NCBI GenBank assembly: GCA_032358165.1
Contig: JAALGY010000053.1
Coordinates: 1,054,001 to 1,118,000 of the forward strand
Length of the DNA: 64,000 bases
Direction: 5' to 3'
DNA from: Diplosphaera chodatii
Lineage: Eukaryota; Chlorophyta; Trebouxiophyceae; Prasiolales; Stichococcaceae
The notes beneath the pieces were generated by a model. That model was not told where the DNA came from, did no database searches, and saw only the letters and a program-made list of their open reading frames with translations. The position numbers and the translations under genes were made by a program. Below, one piece after another: positions 25,101-35,983 of this stretch (positions are counted from its first letter, which is position 1; every line of letters begins with the position of its first letter).

Positions 25101-25888
25101 GCTGTCCCACCGCGCCTTGCTTCTGTGCCTGCATCGCTGTCGCTACCTTGGCGGCTGCCTTCTGCCAGGGGGCAGCGTTGCTGCTGACCGCCAGCTGCTG
25201 GGGCTGCTGGGGCCGCGGCGCCGCCGGCGGCATTGGCGCTGCCGCTGGAGCAGCGGGAGCGTACCCTGGTGGCGGCACCGCTGCATACCCTGCAGGCTGG
25301 CCATAGCCAGGGTACGCCTGCTGTTGACTTGCTGCCTGGTACCCCGGGTACATCGGCTGCGGTGGAGCTGTGCCGTAGGCCCCGTAGTACGCATTGTACT
25401 GTTGATAGTACGCCGCATAGGCTGCTGGGTCATACTGTGCATAGCCATTGTACGCTGGCATTGGTGCGGGTGCTGGTGCTGGTGCCTGAGCACAGGGCCC
25501 AATATACATTGAGCCCGTCAATCAACAGCGGCGCAAAACCCAGATGTGTCATCTTGGCACTCGGCAAACTTGTATCCAGAACATGCATCACCTGTGATGT
25601 TGCTGGATCGCCCGGAGGCGGAGGCGGTGGTGGCGGTGCGTCAGCTGCAGGTGTCGGCGGCGGAGGTGGCTCTGCAGGCAGCGGCGGCGCGGCGCTGGTC
25701 GGTGCAGCCTGCTGCTGCTGATAGTATGCCGCCTGCTGTGCGTAGCTGCTTTGCTGCCACTGCATATTGAAAGATGCCAGATCAGAGGATCACAGAGCTA
25801 CGTGTATCAGGCTTCACTGCGTTGCTGACAGCGCACCACCAAGTTGAGGGACACAGCCCACCTGCTGCTGCGCTGCGGCGTCCGCCAT
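22143..25888 (-). CDS. SAC3/GANP-family protein, THP3/LENG8-like
   Basis: The start ATG at 25888 opens a 27-nt exon (MADAAAQQQ, 25862-25888) that joins in phase across a GTGGGC...TATGCAG intron to WQQSSYAQQAAYYQQQQ. The N-terminal third is Pro/Gln/Tyr/Ala-rich with YNGYAQYDPAAYAAYYQQY. A Ser/Arg-rich middle follows (RYARSLSPSSSSDSDDRYDR). The conserved core gives GTCQRLEKSYFRLTSAPDP, then VRPESVLGAALDRL, then MRQDLTVQHLRNELAVRIYQ, AHARAALEYGDSAEYNQCQ and TQLNVL, then PEFLAYRLLYQ and a PCI-like segment (DMFVSVVRWRALNALVRVF). These phrases follow the SAC3/GANP domain of human LENG8 and yeast Thp3 in order. Thp3 works with Csn12 in transcription elongation and splicing. The C-terminus (QMLNLR at 22143) is provisional. 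Confidence 0.85.
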
Positions 25889-26257
25889 CACTCCCTTCGG
25901 CAACAGAGGATCATTGCTCAGACATGACTGCCTGGCCTCGAGCGCGACATGGCCACAGGCCGGCAGACAGGCCCATGTTGTGCCAGTTGCCGGGGTCGAT
26001 GACATGCTGGCCCTGAAGTGGGACGGCCAGTGCAGGCGGAGCAAAGTCCCACACTCCCACTCCGAGAACCGAGATCTGCTGCCATCTCGGAGCTCTGTAT
26101 CTCCTGCGTGGTATTCGCGTGACTTACTGCGTTCTTCACATCTTCAGCTTGCAAGGGTCAACACATTTCCTGCAGCATACTTGCAGCATGTCATGCTGAG
26201 GTCACCGCAGTCCCCTCTGCAGAGACGTTGGGTTGGTGAGAGCGCAGCGGGAAACAG

Positions 26258-27669
26258 GTGCACGCACAACAGGTGAGTTGTCGGTGTGGCACCAGCTATA
26301 ATTGCAAAGTAGGTCAGCTAAATGTATGTCGGTGCTGCAGGTCTGGGTCTCGAGCACCATCAGCTGCTGGGCGCACCCAGTGTGCAGCTGAGCGGCGGTC
26401 ACAGCGCCAACCCAAGGACCCGCAAAGCTTTCAAGACTGGGACGAAATACGCTCTAGTCTGCATGAGGGAGATCAAGGCTTTGTGTCTGGCGTCCTCAAC
26501 TTTCTCAGCGGCAGCGCATTTGGCAGTGCAGACAGGTCTGTCGTTGTCGTGCGCCGCTGTGTAGCGCTAGTAGCAGCCTCTGATCGTCAGGCTGCAGATT
26601 AAGTAACCAGTATTTCAGGCTTTCAAGCTCACTTCGGGTCTCATGCATCGCAGTGAGCAGAAGGGTGCATGGCCATCCGCAGCAGGCTCCCTATATCGCC
26701 GCGTCCTGCACAGCCATTGGGCGGGCCGTCTGCAGAGCAGGGTCGAGGAGCGGCCCGGCAGCGTGGCATATGGCGATGACGCAACACACTCGGCAGCGCA
26801 GCAGGAGGCGCCTGAGGCAGAGGCCAGGCCGCAGGCTGGCGTGGGCCTGCGCGAGGTTGGGCTGATGCTGAACTGCTCCCATGACGCGGCAGCAGCCATG
26901 GCGCGGCGATGGCCTGGGTTGCTGCGGCTGTCCGGAGCCGAACTGCAGTGTCGACTTGTGCAGATGAAGGTATGTCCGCCTGGCAGAGAGCACTGTGAGC
27001 GCCGTCCGGACTGGTGTGCACTCATGCTGCAGCATGCAGCACTGGCCGTAGATGGGATGTCGCCGCTTCCGCACACAGGAGCGCCTGCCAAACTGCGACG
27101 TGTCGGAGCTGGTGAAGCAGTACCCGAGGGGCTTCCTGGAGCCGCCGCGGGAGGAGATGCTCGCCCGCCTCGCCGCCGTGTCGGCGCTGCTGCGGGCCGA
27201 GCTGCAGGGCGCCGACATTGATGCCATGCTGGCAGAGGACCCGCAGCTGCTGATGCAAGATCCAGCGTCCATATCGAAAGGTGACCCGTCCTTGTTTTCA
27301 TTCACGTTGGGTCGATACGCTTTGACGTGCCACCGGGCAGGGCAGTCGTGAACCATTGAACTGCACGGCCTTTCTTCTCAACACTTGCTCGATGCGCAGG
27401 GCTGGAGGAGCTGCACAACCTGTGGGCTGTCGATGCCAAGGTACTGCTCTCATATAGGGCGCATTCGAGCTCGTGGTGACTGCTGTGCTGTCTTTGCCCA
27501 TGGTATCTGAGCTTCGCCAGGCATACACATGACCGGTAGTGCAGAAGCAGCCCATCGCCATGCTCACCACATTGCCCGCTGCGCAGGCGCTGGCCGACTC
27601 TGATCCCTGGAAGCTAGCACTGGCGGTGCGGTCCCTCAGCCCCATTGGGCCTCCACGGCGTTTTTGACC
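26258..27669 (+). CDS. Helical repeat protein, possibly mTERF-like
   Basis: Plus-strand segments chain towards TGA at 27667-27669. The first (about 26394-26537) reads RSQRQPKDPQSFQDWDEIRS and GFVSGVLNFLSGSAFGS. The next (about 26640-26968) gives LREVGLMLNCSHDAAAAMAR followed by RWPGLLRLSGAELQCRL. Then come ERLPNCDVSELVKQYPRGFL and ADIDAMLAEDPQLLMQDP (about 27082-27281), GLEELHNLWAVDAK (about 27400-27440) and a final exon ending SLSPIGPPRRF. Repeats of the form xDVxxLVxxYPxxL and DIDAMLAEDPQLL resemble the helix pairs of organelle mTERF proteins and related green-algal repeat proteins. The start is not defined. An unrelated helical protein is equally possible. Confidence 0.45.
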
Positions 27670-28518
27670 ATCACACTGGATGATTGGCTGCTGATGGAGG
27701 CTCAGTCGCCAATGTGGGCGTCAGGTTGCTGCCATTGGATGGTGCAGTGCTGGCCTGTGAACGCACCTCAGTAAGCAGACGTTGGCCGGGGATCGAATGG
27801 TGTGGCCTTGTACTGTAGTGACATCTTGCGAGTGCATCCAACAGACTGGAGCGTTTTGTTGCCACATGGACAATTGGTCCTTGCCAATTTGGGCGTCGCA
27901 GAGAGAAGTATTGGTGGTTGCAATCTTCTGCGACACGAAGCGCCGCTCAAGTTGCCAGTTGTAGATAATGAGAATCATGTATTAATGTGGGCTGCTCGTC
28001 TGACCAGAGCCACCCTGTGGTGCTGCCTTTCGAAGCAGACGGGCCTGCAAAGTTTGCCTTGTCCTCCGACGACACAGTAACTGGGGAACGGCACCTTGCA
28101 TGCCGTGCTCGCGTCCGTCTCTGCCATCCTGCCACATGTCAAGTGCAGGCTGGTGTCTAAAGTCAACAGGTCTTTCGAGTCGGATCCAGCGATTGCTGCG
28201 CCTAGCTGCCCGCATGCGCACGTCATTGATGCACGCCCTGGGCTGCCGCCATGCACACCTCTGCACCAGCCAGTGGATAGTCAGCTGACAGCAGCATCAA
28301 CTGACGGTTGAGCGCAACACTGGAAACGTCATACACGAATCCTTGTCGACCCTATCGTCCTGGCTGACAAACAGCGCAGCTCGCCTACGACGTGTCTGTG
28401 GGTTTGCGTGCTGGTGGTGGAGGGGTTGCTTTTGTGAAGGGACATCGCGAGCCAGTGGTGCAATGGCGCAGACGTGTCGAGCAACTCTGATCAAAAGCCA
28501 AAGCCTGCCATCGTGTAC
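27670..28518. other. Intergenic, no gene seen
   Basis: Only short, unconnected open segments are present on both strands. The promoter of the downstream COG0354 gene is expected near its right end. Confidence 0.4.
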
Positions 28519-30987
28519 ATGGCAAAGGCTTCGATGCGCGCACCGCTCCTCGACATCGCCAGAGCAGCGGTAGCGACATGCAGAGACATGCACGTGCTCG
28601 CTTTGCAAAGCGTTGGGTTTGCTTCGGGTGCCTCACTTGGCATGGTCCACAACCTGTGTTCCTGTATGTGCAGGTATGTATGGCCGTTTGTGGCGCGACC
28701 GCGGCAGTGCAAGCGGCAGGTTGCAGTGCAGGCAACAGAGCTGGAGATGCTTGACTTGGAGGTGCCTGAGATGGACGACGACTTGAGGGCATGCCAGACA
28801 GCCGCAGGGTGCACGGAATCTTCGGTAGGTGGCTGTATGCTGTCTACTTGGTGCCACAGCCCAACATGCGCATCACAACATGCACCTTAATTCAAGCATG
28901 TGCCCGACCAGCAGCATCCAGGATGCGTCTACAAACGCTTCATAGGACAATGGAGCCCCGCTGAGCTTCGGCAATGACGAAGACGCACTCTTCACTGTGG
29001 AACGGGGCGCCGTGGTCATAGACAGGCAAGCTGCGCTAAGCTGAGGCTCAATATATCTAGCAACAACCCAGACCTTTGCTCTCATTATCAGAGACATTAG
29101 CACAGCAAATGCAACACTACCAGAGCGGCGCATGTACGGTCTGCAGGTCACACTGGGGCCGCTTCCGCGTTGGTGGCAATGATCGAGCAGCGTTTCTGCA
29201 CGGTCAGAGCACAGCCGACATCCTGGCTCTGAGGCCAGGCCAGGGCTGCGACACAGTGTTCGTCACTGCACAGGTGCTTGCGAGTGCTTGCTGCTCAGTT
29301 TGCTGGGGTGTGCGGCAGGAGCTGCGATGCTGTAACACTCATCCCAGCAAGGTGCAACACCCATGCATGCTGAACTGCAGGGTCGATGTGTGGACTTGGC
29401 GACATGCTTGGTGCAGCCCAGCGGCATCCTGGTCGTCGTATCGCCAGACATGGCTCAGCCCATCATGCAGCGGCTTGACAAACTCATACTGTATGGCGAT
29501 GATGTGAGCTCAGTCCTGTGACTCACGAGTGCATACGCTGATTTCCGTGTATCATTGGCAGCGTACATATGGAAGGCAGCATCAAAGAGCGTGATCTGAC
29601 GTGCACCATGTGCACACGATGCAGGTGGAGCTGCAGGATATTGCGTCCCGCACCGCCATGCTGACGCTTGCAGGCCCCAATGCGCACGAAGTGCTGGCAG
29701 CTCTGGGTGCCGAACAGGCCGCAGACCTGCAGCCGGGTCAGCATATGATGCTGCAGGCTGAGAGCAGCCCTACGGTCGTGGCAGCGACTCGCACACTTGG
29801 TGGGAAGGACTTCACCCTGATTGCGGATGAGGCGATGGCCGGGAAGCTGTGGAAGAGCCTCACTGCCAAGGTTTGAAGGAGATAGCATCATGCACATTCG
29901 CAACTTTCAACATGCGATGCTGCCAGCAGGGTGCGACATGTGTACAGCTTGGGCGTTGGTGGATGCAGGGCGCAGTGGCGATGGGTGAATCAGCCTGGCA
30001 GCGGGCACGCCTCAGGGCTGGCCGTCCGCAGGTGGGCGGAGGCCTGTGCCCCCCCGTTATATGTGAGCCTCAAACATGACATCACGCCATCACTTTGGTA
30101 CTGCAGAAAGTCAGCATCTGTCTGCAGGTAGGGGCTGAGCTCACGCAGGACATCACGCCGCTCGAGGCTGGGTTGTACCATGCCTGCAGCCTGGCGAAAG
30201 GGTGCTACATTGGCCAAGAGCGGCTAGCCCAGGTGCGACAGCCGCCCACGACGCTGGTCACCGAGCCGCCTGCCATGCATCGGTGTGGCGCCCAGCCAGT
30301 CAGCTAGGGTCTCATAATGCTCTGGTGCACAGGTGCATATGAAGGGCATTGCTAAAACGATGGTGGGGATCCGGCTGTCGGAGCCGGCCAGCTCTGGTGA
30401 TGATATCACAGCAGGTGGCTGGCACTTGGGCATTGCTGCCGAGCTGATCAGCCGGTTGATGTACGACCTGATGAACGCTGCGGCAGGCCTTTCATGATGG
30501 CGTTAATCAGCGGTGAGGCGTGCTGCAGATGGCGAGGTGCTAGGACAGATCACCAGCATCCAGGACGAGCCGGACGGGGGGGCTTTCGCCCTGGGCTATG
30601 TGCGCTGCCGCCGCAAAGGCCAGCAGATCCCGGTCGTAGGCAAGGCGGTGCAGGTGGGGACCGCCACAGGGGAGCTGGTCGAGGTGCCGTTCCTGTCGCG
30701 GGATTTCAGCCCAGAGCACGCGCCCCACCTTGGGGCACAGGGCAAAGCTGCACCCTCAGATGCCAGGTGCCTTGCAGTCTCACACTCTATGTGGTGTTGC
30801 ACCTCAAGGTTACATGTGTGGCTGCTGAACCCATCCTACCGGCCATGCGCCTGATAAGGCCTCTGGGTGCATGTGCAGCACTGACAAGGCAGAGGCGGAG
30901 GCTGCCAAGGCAGAGGCAGCGGCGGCGAAAGCAGAGCGGCTGCGGCAGATGGAAGCGCGGCTAGCTGCATGGCAAGCACAGCAATGA
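28519..30987 (+). CDS. Plastid COG0354 (YgfZ/GcvT-fold) folate-binding Fe-S protein factor
   Basis: ATG at 28519 starts a Met/Ala/Arg-rich presumed transit peptide. The mature part begins around VAVQATELEMLDLEVPEMDD, very like plant At1g60990. Next exons: 28946-29025 (DNGAPLSFGNDEDALFTVER), then 29147 onward (SHWGRFRVGGNDRAAFLHGQ, GQGCDTVFVTAQ), VELQDIASRTAMLTLAGPNA (about 29622), VAMGESAWQRARLRAGRPQ (about 29970), LTQDITPLEAGLYHACSLAK and KGCYIGQERLAQ (30130-30231). The latter holds the KGCYxGQE motif that defines COG0354. The gene then continues with VHMKGIAKTMVGIRL, EVLGQITSIQDEPDGGAFAL and VEVPFLSRDFSPEHAPHL, and a last exon (about 30883-30987) with a Lys/Ala/Glu-rich tail ending AAWQAQQ. 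COG0354 proteins use folate to support certain Fe-S enzymes. The intron after 29025 has a GC donor. Confidence 0.88.
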
Positions 30988-31256
30988 GGACATGGACCCT
31001 GACAATCAACACTATCGAAGCGTGCTCGAGTTGGCTGCAGGATCCTCGTGGATTGAGACGTGCCCTTGCAGTATAGGTTGTGTTTGGATGAGCTTGGCGA
31101 CTTCAGGCCACAAACAACAGACAGTGTCACCTGCACAGCAAGTCCTTCACTGCCGCACACCATGAGATTGGTGCAACCTCTGCACACCATGAGATTGGTG
31201 AACCCTGCACGCGTTGCATCTAACTAGTCCTGACGCTACCTAGTGCCTGACCATAG

Positions 31257-31972
31257 TCAGGCCCCTGGCTTCTTGGGGGCCTTCACCTTCTCCCGCCGCT
31301 TCAACGCCCCAGTGTGCGCCTGCAGAGACGCCGCAGCGTGCTCTACCTCGTGTTGATCAGGTCCTCCAGGTGGAATGCAGTCAATCATCGCTATCACGCG
31401 TCACCCACCTTCAGAATGGTGGCATATGACATCTGAAACTTTACATGGTCCTTCGCCCCGACCTGCACACTCATACACAGCAGCAATGGGGCTCAAGGTG
31501 CCACGGCAACACACTCTCGGGATGTGATGACTTTGTCTTCCTTTGATCTGCAAATGTGCTACGTGTACGTACCGTTGTTGACAGCTTCTTCTTCCCGTCG
31601 GCTACCCGTATGAGGCACTTGAACTCGTTTGCCTGCCCGGCATGACATCGAGCAATGTGAAACATGCACCTTGTGTGAAAGTGGCGAGGCAGCGGCACTG
31701 CGTTGGTCTTTTGCAGCGCAGAGCGCACCTCTTTGTGCTTGCTGTGCTTTTTGGACACCATGTTGCCTGCACGTGTAGGCAGCGCACCTGTTGAGAAGTA
31801 TGCAACCCGCAGCAGCACCTCGCAAATACATGATGCACAGCGTGGCAGTGTCCCAGTGCAACTGCACAGCCTCACTCCGTTTCATGGTGCAGGTCACACT
31901 GCCGGTCTCCTTGTTGCGGTCGAACAGCTTGTTCAGCTCGTTGAGAAAGGGATCAGTGTCCAGCTGCACCAT
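31257..31972 (-). CDS. SRP14: Signal recognition particle 14 kDa protein, SRP14
   Basis: SRP14 pairs with SRP9 on the Alu domain of SRP RNA and causes elongation arrest in the cytosol. The first exon, from ATG at 31972, encodes MVQLDTDPFLNELNKLFDRN and KETGSVTCTMKR. It joins in phase to SNMVSKKHSKHKE (about 31722-31759), then ANEFKCLIRVADGKKKLSTT (about 31575-31640), then VGAKDHVKFQMSYATILK (about 31409-31462) and a basic tail AHTGALKRREKVKAPKKPGA with TGA at 31257-31259. The phrases LIRxxDGKKKxST and KFQxSY are SRP14 hallmarks. Total length, about 100-105 residues, is normal. An in-frame GTG at 31981 is rejected in favour of the ATG, which matches the family N-terminus. Confidence 0.9.
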
Positions 31973-32443
31973 CGGTGGCACACCGGCCCCCGGCCCGGCC
32001 CGCCGCTGTCAGGAGCCGCCTGCCGGTGGCTGCCGGGCTGTGCCTTCACGTATGAGCTCTTTGCACGAGGACAGTGCGCCAGTGCTGGTCACACAGCAGC
32101 CCTGACCGTCCAGCTGTGGTAGACCTTGGAGTGCAGTCACATGCCGCCGCAGACACCAGATGTTGTGGGCAGCAAGTAGGCCGCGGCGAGCAGCGCTGAA
32201 GGCACCAAACCTCCAAGCCTATCTGCAGATGCGGAGTTTGCAACTAAATAACACCGTTTGATGGTCCTGCACCCGAGATATTACAGCGGGCACGTGCACA
32301 TGCTGTGCTCAGTGATCTGCGCATCCGATTGCCTTGTCATACTTATGCTGTATAATGGATCAGTCCATGCTTGCATCAAGCTCGAGTTAACAGGAAGTAC
32401 GAAGCGTTCTAAGCCGCTGGCATATCCCAGCAGGAGCGAGACC
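31973..32443. other. Divergent promoter region of SRP14 and the TL29-like gene
   Basis: The region lies between two divergently transcribed start codons, 471 bp apart. No specific box is claimed. No gene is seen. Confidence 0.4.
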
Positions 32444-33971
32444 ATGGCTGTGATGCAGCGCACACAATTGCCTGCTGGCATCCGTCTTGACGGCAGGACA
32501 AGCATCAGGCAGCTGTACTGCCGCCCTTTCCAGCATTCTCGCAGCGCAGCTCGCATCAGGACCACGGCGGCTGCCAGCCATGATGTTGAAGATGCCAGCG
32601 CGGATCGCCGGGGCGTCCTCTTAGCAGGTGCACCACCATGCCTTGCAACTCCTGCAGATGCGGAGTTACGGTTTGCACGTGTGCGTGTGGGCAAGCCTGT
32701 CACAGCCGCTGCCACGTGCGAGCTCTGCCTGACAAGGTTGACGTGTGTGCAGGTGCTGCTTTGCTTGCTGCGCCCCTTGCCCCTCAGGGCGTCGGCGCTG
32801 CCACCGTCAAGAAGGAGAGCCTGGGTGCCTTCCAGAGGGCGGACCAGCGTTCTGCATTTCAGGTCTGGCCGTTTACATGGCGGTCATCTTGGGTGAGATT
32901 GCAGAGGCATGCACGATTTGGCAGCAGCTGGCAGCTTGAGATCTTGGCGCACCTTGCTCTGCAGAAACGAGTGGTGGAGGAGCTGCTGAGCGTGCTGACG
33001 AAGGACGATGCGCCTGCCGCCGCACGTGCAGTGCTCAATGATGCAGGCACCTACGATGTGAAGACCGGCACCGGCGGCTTCAACGGGTCCCTGCGCTTCG
33101 AGTGCGTGTGGTGTTTGGCTGGGAATGCTGGCAGGGAACATAGTGTTTCAAACAGTCTCCAGCGTGTGCAGCAAGCGGCGCTTCTATCGTCTGACGCGAC
33201 AGCCCCTGCGCCGCAGGTTGGACCGGCCTGAAAACCGTTCCCTGAAGCCGTACTTTGACAAGCTCAGCGCAGCAAAGAGGGCCATCGACGAGAAGAGCAG
33301 CTCCAGAGGTGAAGTCGTCAGCTTGTTGCTTTCTTTCTTGCAAGCTGGTGGCTTGCCGCACTGGTCCTAATCAACACAGATACGGCTGTTGTGCTGCGTC
33401 CCTGAGCAGCACTCTGTGACGTGCAGGCATTGATCCGATCACATATGCGGACTTGGAAGTGATGGGGCTGAAGGTGGCCACACGACTGGCGTGGCTGGAC
33501 GTCAAAATCAACAGGAGCTCAGTCAAGTCGGGAGGCCAGACCATTGCGGATCAGTTTGGCGCTGCGTGGGATGTCTCGCTGGGCCGGCAGGATGCCCAGG
33601 GTGCAGACCCGGAGGGCCGCGTGTTGGAGCCGGGCGCCTCCCCACAGCAAGTCAAGGACTACTTCTTTAAGCTGGGTAATGCAAAGCCCGAAGGGGGCTT
33701 TGGCACTGGCAAAGCGCCGTTCTGGGAGCGGCCGGCATTCGTGGTCTGGACAGGCGCAGCTGACAACCAGGATGCCGAGGCCGCTCGCCTTGCGGAGGAC
33801 GATGCCTTCAAGGGCTGGAAGACGAAGTACGATCGCAGCAAGGCCACCGTGACCCGCACAGACTATGAGGTGGACTTCATCACCTACTTCACGAAGCTCC
33901 ACGACCTGGGCGTGACCAGAGCCCCGCAGGCGTACCTTGTTGACATGGAAGTAGCTGGACTGAGGCTGTGA
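32444..33971 (+). CDS. Thylakoid lumen TL29/APX4-like protein, degenerate class I peroxidase
   Basis: Exons 32444-32627, 32753-32862, 32965-33101, 33217-33308 and 33427-33971 join in phase to a protein of about 355 residues. The N-terminus is a plastid transit peptide followed by a twin-Arg stretch (ADRRGVLLAGAALLAAPLAP) and GVGA, as in Tat-routed lumen proteins. The core follows class I heme peroxidases: ARAVLNDAGTYDVKTGTGGF, NGSLRFELDRPENRSLKP and ITYADLEVMGLKVATRLAW. Where ascorbate peroxidase has R-L-A-W-H-D-A-G-T-Y-D, this has R-A-V-L-N-D-A-G-T-Y-D, so the distal His is Asn and the Trp is Leu. The proximal-His motif (SGGHT) is not visible. These losses, plus the lumen signal, match plant TL29 (APX4), which is thought not to be a peroxidase. 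The C-terminal half holds WERPAFVVW and YEVDFITYFTKLHDLGV, the usual end of the fold. Confidence 0.75.
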
Positions 33972-34878
33972 CGCATTGCTGGACCTACTCTAGGACGATT
34001 CCAATTTGCTGTCAAGCCATGACGCTACCGTTTGCTCTGTTCCACGTAGACACGACCTCTGCCACGGCAGAATTTTGGTTCGCTTGTCGATGGCCTTGTC
34101 AAACTGCGATTGTGTTGACATGCCAACCTTTGTAGGGAGAATCTCAATGGCCCAACTACTCAATCGGCTCCGGAAGCTTCCCATTCCGGTATCGGAGATC
34201 CAGGTGCTCTCGTTAGGCGCCCCACAGCGGCGCGTCAGTGCAGCATATGAGCGGTAGCGCTTCGAAACGGCAGCCTGATCCTCGGATCTGCCGGTCATAC
34301 CTTAGCTTCGGCGGCAGCTTGAACGCGTCCGAGCAGAGCGCGCGACCTCCGAGACAATCTTGTTGTCCGACCAGATATATAGAAGGTACATTTAACGCAG
34401 GTCAACTTGTTGCATCATTGCAGCTTCGTTGGCGGTCGCCACGCTGACGCGGCGATGTCGCTCTGGCAGGCCCCGTACTACCATCAGACATTAGGTGCGC
34501 TCTGCAGTGACCTGCGCCCGCTGGCTGCTTGAAAGCTTCTTCGGCGGTGACCGGATCATCATTCGTCGTTTGCAGGTCCACATGGGCAGATTCAGTGCGG
34601 AGGCTGTTCTACATTGCTGATGTTTGCACAGGTCAGCCAGTGCTTGGAGCATGCACCGTACTTACCGCCTGGCTGCAACGATCGTGCCTCTGTTGCAGCA
34701 GCGTATCAAGCATAGATGGGAAGGCGGTGAAGGATGAACAGGTCGTCTGGCAGACGCTTGTAGTGTTGATCGTAGGGCGCACAGAATGTGCGGTGCGCAC
34801 GGTGCGGCTACATCACGGCAGCGGGGCCGCAGCCCCGGCATGCAGGTGCCACCTGTGCGATGCGTGTGACAGCCGGAC
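33972..34878. other. Intergenic with an unusual-composition minus-strand ORF
   Basis: A 102-codon ORF on minus (34298-33990, true ATG) is rich in Ser, Thr, Lys, Ile and Trp (LPWQRSCLRGTEQTVASWLD), unlike the Ala/Gly-rich exons around it. It has no recognisable family. It could be a small gene, a decayed transposon piece or chance. The first exon of the LSD1-type gene may also lie here. Confidence 0.3.
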
Positions 34879-35588
34879 ATGATCTTGCCATGCAAGTGCC
34901 CAATGCGGCAGGTTCATTGGTGTGCCACTGCAGCGGCAGGTGGCCAGGCTCAGCTGGTGTGCAGCAACGCGCGCTGCCAGACGCTGCTGACCTACCCGCG
35001 CGGCGCGAGCCAGGTGCAGTGCTCGGTGTGCTCCACCATCAGCGCCGCCCAGGCGGTGAGTGCCGGGCTGCACGCCGCCGATGTGCTGCTGTGGTGTACC
35101 GTTGACAGCGCGCTATCAAGGGTGCTCCAGCCTGTGACGCTGATGTGGCCGCCCCCTGCACCGCAGGCCAACCAGGTCGGGCACCTGGTCTGCACCGGTT
35201 GCCGGGTGAGCGCTGCTGCTGAGGCATAACAGTGGACTTACGCTCTCTCGTAAATTCAAGTCAAAGGCTGACCGTGCTGCGCGTTGTCATGTAGGTGACG
35301 CTGATGTATGCACACGGCGCCCAGTCCGTCAGGTGATGTCAGCGCGGCATTTGACAACAGTGGCATGGCTGTACTGCCATGGCTTGGGACACGTGCACCG
35401 AACGAAGGACGTCAAATCCCTGCAGGTGTGCGGTATGCAACTGCATCACCGTGGTGGCTCAGAGCAATGCGGCGTTCACCTCCCCGCATCAAAAGCAGCC
35501 CGCCAAGCCAGTGCAGACAGTCATTGTGCAGCATCCAGACGACGAACAAGGCAACCAGCAGATTGCAGTCGGGGTTGCCAACGGCTGA
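34879..35588 (+). CDS. LSD1-type zinc-finger protein (LOL family)
   Basis: Exons encode two LSD1-type zinc ribbons. The first (about 34940-35055) reads GGQAQLVCSNARCQTLLTYP then RGASQVQCSVCSTISAAQA. The second is split over three exons (about 35167-35206, 35294-35330, 35425-35588): ANQVGHLVCTGCR, VTLMYAHGAQSV and RCAVCNCITVVAQSN. It follows the family pattern CxxCRxxLxYxxGAxxVxCxxC. The tail (PVQTVIVQHPDDEQGN) ends in TGA at 35586-35588. LSD1/LOL proteins are small nuclear or cytosolic regulators of cell death and stress responses in plants. The first ribbon has CX4C (CSNARC) instead of CX2C. The start is uncertain: 34879 is an in-frame ATG, but an upstream exon is possible. Confidence 0.8.
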
Positions 35589-35983
35589 GCAGCCATGCAC
35601 AGACACAGGCATGTTGTGCTGGGACTAGGATGAAGAACAGCACATCGGTGTAGATTAGGGTGGTGATGTAGGAGAGTTTGTTCATCACCGCCAGCTTCAG
35701 TTCGCTTGGCTTGTTCATGGGTCTGCCTATGGGGTGTACCATAGTTTCGGTCTGCCTGTGAGAAACGCTTTGTGATTATCAGCCCTTTCGCCCCAAAATT
35801 GACAGGTCGTACACTCCGCTCAAGCAAAACCGTGTTGATAGCCTCTGAAAAGTGCGTGAGAGAATGCCCAAGAACACAGCTTCGCGCAATGAAAACTGAA
35901 GGTGTCATGCCGATATGGAGCCAGCAATGCAGCTCATTGCAGCACATGCTGGCCCGCCCGCTGCCTGCTGCTGATTGCTAGCC
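35589..35983. other. Convergent 3' region with atypical composition
   Basis: It lies between the stop codons of the LSD1-type gene (+) and the glycerol-3-phosphate dehydrogenase gene (-). The part from about 35640 to 35940 has lower GC and little Ala coding potential. Minus-strand readings such as MNKLSYITTLIYTDVLFFIL and FGAKGLIITKRFSQADRNYG look unlike the host exons and might be inserted or organelle-derived DNA. No gene is claimed. Confidence 0.3.
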
